A stretch of 56,323 bases of DNA. Source: Nemertoderma westbladi (lineage: Eukaryota; Xenacoelomorpha; Nemertodermatida; Nemertodermatidae). Under the pieces are notes generated by a model, which worked only from the letters and a program-made list of their open reading frames with translations, did not search any database and was not told the origin of the DNA. The stretch covers positions 1-56,323 of the forward strand of contig JAUCBJ010006995.1 of the NCBI GenBank assembly GCA_032718475.1, read 5' to 3'. How positions within the stretch are numbered: the first letter of the stretch is position 1; every line of letters starts with the position of its first letter. This document shows, in pieces, positions 34,569 through 44,755 of this stretch. The position numbers were made by a program, and so were the translations under genes.

Positions 34569-35863
34569 TTAAAACAAAATACAGCAAAATCCTCTATAAC
34601 TTTTGCGTATCAATCCCATTAGACCCTTTAAGTCCTTTAAGATGCGTCTCAAGAAAGTCATGGGCTGTCCACCATGCTTATTCACTCCATGAGGCTGCCA
34701 AAGTACAAGATTATGCACTGGCTGGTCCTCACGGCGAAAGCAATGTCCTGCAAAGCGGAGGCGATTTTGTTCTAGTGTCAAGCTTGGGGGAACCAATGAG
34801 ACACCTCCAATGTTATATAGTGTCTGGTTGGAGATGTGTGCATTGTACTTGACACAATGAACCCGTCGTAGCATTCTTGTGAATGTGCCATCCAGAGATT
34901 TGGTGTCCTCAGCAGTTAGAGCCCAGCATGGACTCCCGTAGAGGAGTACTGAAACTACTGCTGCTCTAAATAATCGAACCTTAAGTTTCCGATTAATTCT
35001 CGGTGACTTCCAAATCCTGGAAAGCCTATTCAAGGCTGCCCATGCCTTTCCCTTACGTATTCGAAGGTCCTCACCTGACTTCCGGATCCATGATCCCAGG
35101 TAACAGAAGTCGTCCACATGCTCAAGCATACCATCCTTTGAGCTTATGCTCATCCGATCAGAGACTTGCTGTGGACTTTCAAAGTTAACTGTCAGAATTT
35201 TGGTCTTTCTGGAGTTAATAAAAAGACCAACACTAGAAGCAGCATGTTCTAATGAGCTGAGGAGCCGTTGGGCTCCCTCTAATGATTCTGAGAGTACTCC
35301 TAAGTCATCAGCAAAGTCTAGATCAGTTAGGTACTTGGCAGGATTTCCTCGACTTCTGGATCCAGTAGGTGGAGTTATCATCACCCCATCATCATTATAA
35401 TGATCTAAGGACATGCGTAGAACATAGTCAACCACAATAATGAACAAGAATGGTGCAAGTGTGTCTCCTTGGAGGACGCCCCATAACACTTCAAATGGTT
35501 CTGTATCACCGTCAACAGTAGACACAAATGTTGTCGAACCATCGTATACTGATCTGATTGCTGCAATAATTTCATCAGGAATTCCATATAATGAAAGTAT
35601 GCTGAACATACGTGAGCGAGAGACTGAATCAAAGGCCTTGAAGAAGTCAACAAAGATAACAGCCAGATGCCTGTCTTTCTTTTTTGATAACTCTTCAATT
35701 ATCCTTCTAAGTGCCAAAATGGGCTCCATGGTCCCACGACCTTTATGGAACCCATTCTGATTTCCACGGAGCAGTCTCTCAATGGGATCCCTGATGCGAT
35801 TTAATAGAATCCTATTGTATAGCTTTGCAGCAATCGAGATCAATGAGATTCCCCGAAAAGAAC
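34569..35863 (-). pseudogene. Family A reverse transcriptase frame, copy 2
   Basis: Open frame covering the RT fingers, palm (FADD) and thumb and the C-terminal RFAGHCFR region. It is separated from the upstream frame by a small deletion at about 35880 and loses the native C-terminus at 34627, after RRILKD, running on into unrelated sequence to 34569. Catalytic residues look intact. It differs from copy 3 (42936-44164) at few positions. Confidence 0.85.
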
Positions 35864-38230
35864 CATAGAGTGTTAGGAACTTGCACTGGCACCAACTTAT
35901 TTGTTTTCATTTCTTGTGGGACTCTTGTTGTTCGGTACATGTCTACTATGATGGGATAGATGAGCTTTAAACACTCAGGTATTTTAAAGACCTCAGGGGG
36001 AACACCATCCACTCCACTGGCACGATTGGTCTTAATGCTCTTTGCAGCAGCCTTCACTTCTGCAAAGGAGATATCGCCAATGGGAATATCTGGGAGTACA
36101 GACTCAGACACTTTTACTTCTATAAAGTTATCAGGCAATACCCTGTCATTATTGAGGAGCTTTTCAAAGTGGGCTTTCCAACCATTGAGGCGATCGGCTG
36201 GTGATTCAGCCTTAACCTTGGTGGTTGGTTGGCTTTTCCGCCCAGTAAGCAGATTGATCGATTTCCATGCCTGGGATGATTGCCTTCTGTCGTCAGCATC
36301 ATTGATGGCATCAACCTGTTGGTTTATTAGCTCCTGTAGATTAGCAGAGTACTGCCTGTTCAGGGACCTAGATGCAGCCTCAACTGCATTCTTGGCCGCT
36401 GTAGTCTGTTTGAGTCGGGACTCTTTCTGCACCTTATGAAGGTCATTTCGGCACTTCTGAATTTTGTTGTCAGTCCAGGGGGCCCTTTTCCTGTTTCGAG
36501 GGTATACAGGAACTGTTTCTGCAGCTGCTAACTTAACTGCTTCTGTAAAGGCAGTATAGCCCTCACAGTGATCTGCCGCCTCAGAGGCAAGAGCCTCATA
36601 CCTGTTGCTCAGCTGTAGTGTGAAGCTGGATCTCACACTTGGCTGTTGCAACAGAGAGGACCAGTCATGCCGCGGCAAGGCAGATTTCGTTGTTCTGCTA
36701 GCACGCAGACTAAGTCTTACCTTGGCCACAATAAGGCGGTGATCACTGGAGAAGGGTCGAAGTGTAAATGAATTACAGTCTTGTATAGAGCTCCTGTATT
36801 TCCTACGAAACAGAATATGGTCTATCTGGGACTTGTGACCACTGGATCCACTATGAGTCCATAGCTTTCCAGTTCGCTTCTTGAACTGGGTTCCAGCCGA
36901 AAACAATCCATTTCCAGAGATAAAATCCTGAAGATGGACAGAATTTCGTTTAACACTATTGCTATAGACCCAGGGCGATGTAGGTGATTGATGCAGACTT
37001 GCATTAAAGTCTCCCAGGAATGTTAAGAATGCATGCTGATCCACTCCATCAGTAGCTGCTTGTAGATTGTGGTAGAAATTTTCCACCTCCTCTACAGGGG
37101 CAACACTAGTTGGAGAGTAGCACACAATCAGAACCACCTTAGGAAACTTCTTAGCCAGTCTTCCAGAACATGAGAAGTGGCAACGGATGATGCGGTTAGA
37201 GATTTGGTCTATTTCGTCCAATGCTGCATGTGCAGTTGGATTCATCAATAGACCAATTCCACCATTGCCACTATCATCTGCTGACGCGAGGGCGAGTTGC
37301 CAACCGCCCCCCATGTCCTTAATCAGAACCTCATCAGTCTGTCCAGTCTGCATTCGGTGCTCTTGAACACCCACTGCGCTAAGAGAAAGCTTATCTGCCA
37401 AGGCAGTCAGCTCACCTTGTCGCATTGGGGACCCGAGTGTTAGGGTGTTTACTGAGGCTAGTCTTGTGACTTGCCTCAGATTCACCAATGGCTTTGTTGG
37501 TCGGGGTGGAACATGAGAGTAGCCTCCAACTCCAGAATCCCTCTCCCCATCACAATCTGGCCTTCCTGGTGGCCCAGGGTTTGGGCCAGAAAGGTCATCA
37601 GGAAAGGGACTCAAAGAATTGTTGGCAGCTCTCTCTCCAGTAGGGGGTGAGACAGGCAGCCGGTCAGGAGTTAACTGAGGCATGTGAGGCCGATTGTGTC
37701 CGGTAATTCCACTGGCCTCTAGTGGCCGGACCTCCGCATTGCTAATGTAATCCATAGTGGGGGTTGGGGGGTGCTTTTTTGCCGAGTCAGCTCTCGGGGC
37801 AAATACCACACCCTGGTTTGCCATTCCACAGGGTGGGTGTCGCAATGGAGTCAGATATGAGGCCCATCACCCATATCTACTCTGGCGCACATGACCCACC
37901 ATTGGCTGTTGCAGCTCATCTGCTGGGTCATGCCCTGCCAGATGCAGGTCGCAGTGAAGTGCTCTCAGAGTGGACATGAGAACACTCTACTCCTGACCAG
38001 CCATTGGTAGATCACCATCTGCCTGGTCAGGCCATATACCCCTGCAGCCAAGTATATGGGTCCTTAATCCAGGACCAATGGCGTCCTTATCCCAGAACGA
38101 AGGGGGTCCTAGTTACAGGACCAGATTTGTCCTAGTAAGAGGGTCTATGCAGCTACAGGTGGCACCTCCTTTATGCTGCATGGAGGTGGCAAGTTTTCTT
38201 GATCAATGACCTAGAATACCTGACCTGACC
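34627..38230 (-). mobile_element. Family A LINE, copy 2, nearly full length (endonuclease plus RT)
   Basis: Minus strand. The 5' end GGTCAGGTCAGG at 38230 coincides with the 5' end of copy 5 at 53770, so it is probably the true terminus. After a 5' leader with a 9-bp hairpin (37992-38031), an open frame starts at 37845. It encodes an APE-type endonuclease with VGVQEHR (catalytic Glu), FLGDFNASL and SSDHRL blocks, then a linker. A deletion near 35880 shifts the frame within the PVPEKG block. The RT continues from about 35860 with GFHKGRGTMEP, FVDFFKAFDSVSRS, GVLQGDTLAPFLF, LDFADDLG and a C-terminal domain. It ends prematurely at 34627 with no tail. There is no separate ORF1 or RNase H. Clade uncertain; the protein plan is like single-frame EN-RT LINEs. 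Confidence 0.93.
35812..37845 (-). pseudogene. Family A endonuclease/linker frame, copy 2
   Basis: 677-codon open frame with a Pro-rich N-terminus, then an exonuclease-endonuclease-phosphatase fold (about residues 125-395) with Glu in VGVQEHR, Asp/Asn in GDFNAS and the terminal SDH. Next come a helical linker and the start of the RT (RASGVDGVPPEVFK). The last 25 or so codons are out of frame because of the lesion at about 35880. The first Met is in the leader; a Met 30 codons in is equally possible. Confidence 0.88.
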
Positions 38231-38423
38231 GCGTTCACACTACGGAGTCAAAGTCAAAGTCAAAAGAAAATATATACAACTAGCTAGCAAAAATAAATAA
38301 TAATACATTATGTAGGCCTAATATAATACATAAGGGCATTCTAGAAAATATTTAATTTCCTGTGATTATGTTTTACATTTTTTCTTTTGACTTTGACTTT
38401 GACTCAGTAGTGTGAACACGGTC
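38227..38423. mobile_element. MITE, PIF/Harbinger-like, copy 1
   Basis: 197 bp with terminal inverted repeats GACCGCGTTCACACTAC at the left and GTAGTGTGAACACGGTC at the right. Subterminal GTCAAAGTCAAAGTC arms and an AT-rich centre with TAGGCCTAATATAATACATAAG match the copy at 55799-55995. The right flank begins TTA. The left flank is replaced by the 5' end of family A copy 2, which abuts or overlaps the first 4 bp. Confidence 0.9.
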
Positions 38424-38865
38424 TTAAACATCGTCGCCGAGAAAATGCGCTATATGCCATGTCAACATTATTGTCCTACTCGTGATAGCGATAGCATTCT
38501 CAATTCTTCTGCGGTTTGCCCTGCTGAGAAATGGGATTGCATTTTGCACTCTGATTTTTGTTTTAATCAATTTTCCAATAAAATTACATACACGAAATGA
38601 TACTATGTGGTTATTTTGTGGTTGTGGTTGTGGTATCTCCAGGAATACAAAAAAGAAAAATGATTTTTTCAAAAATGTTCCCATAGGCCAATTCCTAGAG
38701 AAATTTGACACGTTGGGGTTCCACTTGTACAGCTTGAAATTCTGTATATGTTCTGCAATTCTGCAATTGGGTTTACAGATCTCGAGAAAAAGAAACATGA
38801 ATATGATTAAAATTACCTCCGAGAGATCGCGAAAGGTGTAAATGGAGCTGTCAGTCATAGAACTT
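38424..38865. other. Spacer between MITE and family D LINE
   Basis: Overlapping open stretches on both strands (38412-38858) are AT-driven and resemble no family. No gene called. Confidence 0.4.
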
Positions 38866-41800
38866 ATATATACTACTACTACTAGGTCGAGCGAACTCGG
38901 ACAGTGGAAGTGAGATCCTTCCAGGCTTCCCGATTCTCCATAGTTGTCGCAATTTCGTTTCTCCCAAGTTCAGTATCCCTTTCAAGTTGATCTATATATG
39001 TTATGGCAGGTCGTCCACGACTACGCTTTCCATGAGTTGGTTGCCAGAGAAGTAGATCTGGTATGACCTCGTCTTTACTTCGCCAGCAGTGCCCACTGAA
39101 TCTTAATCTGCATTCACGGAGGGTGGTTGATACAGGTGGTATTGTACCATAAAGCTCGGCGTTTGTCATGTGTTGTCTCCAGCTGATGTTTAGGGCTGCC
39201 CTTAGCAGTCTTGTGTAGCAACCATCAATTCGTTGTTCAAGTGATTTAGTCAGTGTCCAGGTCTCACCCCCGTATAAAAATACACTTTCCACTGTGGCTC
39301 GAAAGAACTTAGTCTTCAGGTGCCTGGAGAGATCTGATTTCCAGATGGTATCCATTTTTGATAGAGCTACCCAAGCCTTTGCTTTCCTAACTTCTATGTC
39401 CTTTTTGCTACTCTCTATCCATGATCCAAGGTACTGGAAGTCATCGACCTTCCTTAGTTGATTATTATCAATGGTTGTCAAGTTCCATCAACATTAAAGG
39501 TCATGAATTCGGTCTTGGTAGCATTTATATGCAATCCAACCTCCTTAGCAGCCCTCTCCACTTTATTTAGTAGAATCTGTGCATCTGCTAGCGTATTAGA
39601 GAGCAGGGCGATGTCATCCGCAAAGTCGGTGTCTGTGACTGTAGTTGCCGGATATCTACTACTTCTGCGTTCTTGAAGTGTGAATCCCAGATCTTCACCC
39701 TTTGTGGCCGTCCTCATTGCATAATCCAGCACAATTACAAATAGTAATGGTGCTAATGTGTCACCTTGCAGTACGCCAGCCAGGATTGAGAAAAACTCAG
39801 TTTCACCATCTGGTGAGAGTACCTGCGCTTCTGTGTCACAATATAACAATCCAATGCCAGCAACAATTACTTCTGGTATTCCATAAGCTCTTAGGATTTC
39901 AAGCATTTTACCTCTATGGATGGAGTCGAATGCCTTCTTGAAGTCCACAAAAGTCATGACTGCGGGGAGATTCTTTGACTTAATTCCTTCAATCAGTCTC
40001 CGTAGTGCAAGTATCTGAGCTATTGTTGATCTACTTGGTCGAAATCCGTTTTGGCTCTTACGCAGTAGTTTCTCTATGTGAGGCCTAATCCTATATAGAA
40101 TTATTTTATTGTATATTTTGGCAGCTACAACAAGCAGACAGATCCCACGATAGTTTGTTGGTATGCCGAGGTCTCCTTTCTTGGGGAGAGGCTTTAGTTG
40201 ACCTTTAGTCCAAATTGGTGGTGGCTTTTCCCCTTTTAACATCCGGTTGCAAACATCAATAATGGTCTATTTAGCACTCCGGTTTTCCATACCTCCGCTG
40301 GGATTTCATCTAATCCACTCTCTTTATTATTGGACATGCTTTTAATGCTTCTTTGGAGTTCGGCAGGTGTGAAGTCCCCTGTTTCTATAGGTAGTGTCTT
40401 GTCATATATTTTCCTTGTAGGGCTGACCTCGATGTTTGGTGGCTGCCCAAGCAAGTTGCTGAAGTGATTTTTCCACTTCCCAACACGTTCTTCAGGACTA
40501 TCGGCTTTGAGGCGCCCCTTTGCACAACATTTCCGACCAGATACCTCATTTACAGTTTGCCAGGTAAGTCTTGATTGTTGCTGTATGTGAGCAGTTGTAA
40601 TTGCTTCAGTTTTATCCTGTATGTACTTTTCCTGGCTGATGTTGTAGGCCAATTTAAGATCGTCCTTAGCTTTCTTAACCTTGTTAATGTTTTCGGTTGT
40701 TGGTTGTTCGGTTTTAACTTTGTAGGCTATCTTAAGATCTTCTCTCTTACAAGTAACCTCAGAGTTTTGCCATGGCACATACTGTTTTCGTTTAGGTTTC
40801 TGGGGGATATGCCTCTTAGCTGATTCCTTGTGGGCTGTTATTATATTCTGGCATATTGAATCGGTGGATTGGTCTTCATCCATTGACTGAAGTGCTTCAA
40901 AGTGGTTTTGAACTTCTACTGTATAAGCATCCTTTACAGCATTGTCAGTTCTGAGTTTCTCCCAGTCATAGTTGATTTGCTTGCTTGTCCTGGGTTTGCT
41001 GGCTCTCAAACTGAGTCTGATCTCTGCAGTCACAATTCTGTGGTCCGAACCAATTAGGTTGAACGAGCTGTATGCCTCGCAGTTGATCATGCTATTTCTC
41101 CACTTTTTGTTTATAAGGATGTAATCCAGTTGTGCTTTGGTTCCATTAGGGTATTGAAAGGTCCATAGCTTCCCCTTACTCTTTTCGAATGTGTTATTTG
41201 TTGGTATCAATTCACATTCTTCCATTAGGTCTAAAAGTAAGTGCCCATTTCTGTTAGAACTGGTGTTATAGGTGTAACCCTTGATGTCTTCTGGGCCAAT
41301 TTGCGCATTCAGGTCACCAGCAATGACTTTAACATTGTTTTAGGGATGTTCTTAATAAGTCCAGTCAGTTCTTCATAAAACTTGACTGCTTGTTCTGGCT
41401 CTGATGCATTGGTTGGACTGTAGCAACATATAACTGTTGTCTTGGGATTCCCATCAAATGTTGCGATCATAACCCTGGAATTTATAGATTCGATGTTGTT
41501 TAGGGTCTTAAGTGCAAATGGGCTTAGCAGAATTCCTACTCCACCAATTGATGCATTGGCCGAGTTTCTTACTGCTGAGCTTGTTACTAACGTCCATCCA
41601 TTTCCAATGTCATTGTACTTCATGGCAGTGTCTTCATGACAAATCCGATGTTCTTGGATGCAGATGATGTCAATGTTATATTCCATTGCCAGAGCGACCA
41701 TGTCACCCTGTTTGCTCTGTGCTTTCAGCGTGCGTGCGTTCATTGTAGCAATCATTAGTGTCTTTTTACATTTCAACAGGTTGGTTCTTCTTTCTTCTCT

Positions 41801-42200
41801 GTCTTCTGTTCCAGTAGCTAATTTATCGACCCCAGCCTGGTGTACCACTGAGGGACGCGGTCCTTGTTGACCCGGGCGACGACCGAGCCGGTATTTCTCC
41901 TGGAGGGTTCTCATACTCATATCTTTCAGTTGCGGGAGTAAACCGCTTGTGGTCGCAACTCCTACAAGTATCTTCGCAGTAGGTCGCCGTTGGTTGATTA
42001 CCTTCCGCCGACCTTGTCAGCATGTCTAGCCGTTGGTTGATCACCTTCCGCCTATCCATGGCCTACAGCCCTGCTGCCGACTGTAGGGGTCCTTTTGTTA
42101 CACCCTGTACCAAGTGTGCCTCCTGGGTTAGGTTACCTAACACTGGTAGAGGAGCATCCAGTATAGACAGGGCGGGGCTTGTATCATCTCTAATGCAGAT
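38866..42200 (-). mobile_element. Family D LINE, nearly full length, frame broken in three places
   Basis: Minus strand, ending in a (TAC)n tract at 38866-38882 (element sense (TAG)n). The 5' leader, about 42200-41920, has a local duplication of GTTGGTTGAT[TC]ACCTTCCG. The endonuclease starts in frame 41920-41309 (IICIQEHR, GGVGILLSP, VICCYSPTN), shifts at about 41335, and continues 41225-40236 (LDYILINKKW, GSDHRI). The RT occupies 40242-39478: PLPKKGDLGIPTNYRGICL, GFRPSRSTIAQILALRR, TFVDFKKAFDS, GVLQGDTLAPLLF, DTDFADDIALLS. The C-terminal domain is 39481-38882 (RFSGHCWRSKDE, GKRSRGRPAITYIDQL). Shifts or stops near 41335, 40240 and 39480 disable it. Its organisation parallels family A, so the two belong to one clade, which I cannot name confidently. 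Confidence 0.92.
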
Positions 42201-42935
42201 GCGTATCAAGCCTTTGCCTATAAAAAAATAAAAGCTTAATTAATGCTAAAAAGTTTTCAAACAATAGGATTCCCAGGTGATGTGAATGGATTTTCAGAAT
42301 CTACATAAAATAGTGGGGAAAATTCTAGGAAAAATCATATATTTATTTCAAAACGTGACCAAATAATGAAACATTGGCGCACTGCTTTGAGAAATTTCCA
42401 CGAAAAATGCTAATTACTTTTTAATGCCTGACATTCAAATTTCGGAGTTTGATTTTTGGAATCTACCTAATCTAATCGAACTTTGAATCTATTGGGATGG
42501 TTTCCAGGAAATATTGAAAAAAAAATATTACATGGCGAAACACATTAACTGGTGTATGTAGAGTTATGAGTTCGGTTAAAAATGAAATTACCGTAATTGT
42601 AACCGTAATATTTAGCAGTAATAGCCGTAATTTAGCCGTAACCGTAATATTTAGCATATGGCAACTACCTATACACCTGTGAGTTGCTGGATCCAGCCAT
42701 TACTGAATCAGCAATGTGTACGTACATATTGTAATTGTAATTTTATTCTATTATTAATTAAATATCCATAAATGGTTCCCTATTTAGGTAGTAAACACAA
42801 AACATCTTCACATAAACATACGATATCTTAATTATGATATTTCAAAAACAAATTTACCCGCCGTTTAGACATTTTCATTCCCTTTGAGTAGATGAAAGAA
42901 CTTCTTATTTAATGAAAACGGATACAGATTGTACA
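42201..42935. other. Gene-free stretch with a short CCGTAA repeat
   Basis: AT-rich. 42590-42655 has a loose repetition of CCGTAAT/AACCGTAATATTTAGC. No gene. Confidence 0.45.
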
Positions 42936-44164
42936 GAAATCAGAATGGGTTCTGTAAAGGTCGTGGGACCATGGAGCACATTTTGGCACTTAGAAGGATA
43001 ATTGAAGAATTATCAAAAAAGAAAGACAGGCATCTGGCTGTTATCTTTGTTGACTTCTTCAAGGCCTTTGATTCAGTCTCTCGCTCACGTATGTTCAGCA
43101 TACTTTCATTATATGGGATTCCTGATGAAATTATTCCAGCAATCAGATCAGTATACGACGGTTCGACAACATTTGTGTCTCCTGTTGACGGTGACACAGA
43201 ACCATTTGAAGTGTTATGGGGCGTCCTCCAAGGAGACACACTTGCACCATTCTTGTTCATTATTGTGGTTGACTATGTTCTACGCATGTCCTTAGATCAT
43301 CATAATGATGATGGGGTGATGATAACTACACCTACTGGCTCCAGAAGTCGAGGAAAACCTGCCAAGTACCTAACTGATCTAGACTTTGCTGATGACTTAG
43401 GAGTACTCTCAGAATCATTAGAGGGAGCCCAACGGCTCCTCGGCTCATTAGAACATGCTGCTTCTAGTGTTGGTCTTTTTATTAACCCCAGAAAGACCAA
43501 AATTTTGACAGTTAACTTTGAAAGTTCTCAGCAAGTCTCTAATCGGATGAGCATAAGCTCAAATGATGGTATGCTTGAGCATGTGGACGACTTCTGTTAC
43601 CTGGGATCATGGATCTGGAAGTCAGGTGAGGACCTTCAAATACGTAAGGGAAAGGCATGGGCAGCCTTGAATAGGCTTTCCAGGATTTGGAAGTCACCGA
43701 GAATTAATCGGAAACTTAAGGTCCGACTATTTAGAGCAGCAGTAGTTCCAGTACTCCTCTACGGGAGTCCATGCTGGGCTCTAACTGCTGAGGACACCAA
43801 TTCTGTGGATGGCACATTCACAAGAATGCTACGCCGGGTTCATTGTGTCAAGTACAATACACACATCTCCAACCAGACACTATATAACATTGGAGGTGTC
43901 TCATTGGTTCCCCCAAGCTTGACTCTAGAACAAAATCGCCTCCGCTTTGCAGGACATTGCTTTCGCCGTGAGGACCTGCCAGTGCATAATATTGTACTTT
44001 GGCAGCCTCATGGAGTGAATAAGCATGGTGGACAGCCCATGACTTTCTTGAGACGCATCTTAAAGGACACTGGCCTTGAAGATGCGGATGATCTAGCAAA
44101 TGTCATGGGTGATAGGGAGTTGTGGCGGTGCAATTTTGTTGACAAGCCGGCACAGCATTCTTAA
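42929..44164 (+). CDS. Family A reverse transcriptase, C-terminal 411 codons (truncated)
   Basis: Open frame whose first few codons come from flanking DNA. The LINE protein begins at NQNGFCKGRGTMEHILALRR and includes FVDFFKAFDSVSRSRM (first Asp), GVLQGDTLAPFLFIIVVDY, LDFADDLGVLSES (catalytic FADD), a KAWAALNRLSRIWKSPRINR thumb region, the RMLRRVHCVKYN and RFAGHCFRREDLP blocks, and a C-terminus ending in KPAQHS. It lacks the endonuclease and RT fingers, so it is not an autonomous retrotransposon. Compared with copy 2 (34569-35843) it is nearly identical apart from scattered substitutions. Confidence 0.85.
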   Translation: MYRNQNGFCKGRGTMEHILALRRIIEELSKKKDRHLAVIFVDFFKAFDSVSRSRMFSILSLYGIPDEIIPAIRSVYDGSTTFVSPVDGDTEPFEVLWGVLQGDTLAPFLFIIVVDYVLRMSLDHHNDDGVMITTPTGSRSRGKPAKYLTDLDFADDLGVLSESLEGAQRLLGSLEHAASSVGLFINPRKTKILTVNFESSQQVSNRMSISSNDGMLEHVDDFCYLGSWIWKSGEDLQIRKGKAWAALNRLSRIWKSPRINRKLKVRLFRAAVVPVLLYGSPCWALTAEDTNSVDGTFTRMLRRVHCVKYNTHISNQTLYNIGGVSLVPPSLTLEQNRLRFAGHCFRREDLPVHNIVLWQPHGVNKHGGQPMTFLRRILKDTGLEDADDLANVMGDRELWRCNFVDKPAQHS

Positions 44165-44204
44165 AAATGCAGCTGCAATGGAGCATGCCGATCCTAGTAG
44201 TAGT
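42936..44204 (+). mobile_element. Family A LINE, copy 3, 5'-truncated, RT frame intact
   Basis: Plus-strand element starting inside the RT at GAAATCAGAATGGG (42936) and ending with the GCTGCAATGGAGC hairpin and a (TAG)n tail at about 44195-44204. The frame is uninterrupted from the truncation point to TAA at 44162-44164, suggesting a fairly recent insertion. No clear target duplication could be read. It lies directly against a BEL/Pao-like gag remnant. Confidence 0.93.
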
Positions 44205-44208
44205 TTCT

Positions 44209-44755
44209 TCAGATAAAATCTGCAATTTTATCGATTTTGAAACAGTCATCAGATTTGGTATGTTCGTGAAATTTCTCTCTGACTGACTCCGGTAACTTAA
44301 GAATTAATTGACATATCATGGCTGAATTTAGGTCCGAGATCATTCCAAGTGATTCCAGGGAGCGAATGTGGGGAATCAAATTATCATAAAATGACCGCAA
44401 GTCCTTTAAATGACGACACACTGGAATATTATAAACTTTATTAAAATGACCTGAAATAATCAAACTTTTGCGTCCACATCTTTCATCTAGTCCGTCCACT
44501 GTCAGTTTGGCTCTGCCTTTAAGAAATTTTTTTAAATATATAAACTTCTCTACAGTTGGGATTGCGGTGTTGCTGTCAATAGCACTAGCTAGTAAAGGAC
44601 TGCCAAAACGTTTAAAAGGTTGTGTAAATCGCCTTCGAAATTTTCTATTTCTATTGCGGGAAGTCTTTTTCTATAGGTTGCTTGTTGTAAAATACGTGTT
44701 TCGCTATCAGAACTAGTTTTGGGCATTGAAACTTCCGGTTTAGAGGTAGTTTTGT
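44209..44755 (-). pseudogene. BEL/Pao-like gag (DUF1759) remnant
   Basis: Minus-strand reading from about 44755 goes through RKRLPAIEIENFEGDL, a frameshift near 44610, then IDSNTAIPTVEKFIYLKKFL, AKLTVDGLDE, HLKDLRSFYDNLIPHIRSLE and ICQLILKLPESVREKF, ending at a stop by 44209. This is the order of the DUF1759 capsid-like domain of BEL/Pao retrotransposons. Family A copy 3 lies directly downstream and may have cut it. No protease, RT or LTR is visible. Confidence 0.7.

Noticed and set aside
35960-36439. 159-codon plus-strand frame
   Set aside because: Antisense shadow of the family A endonuclease/linker frame.
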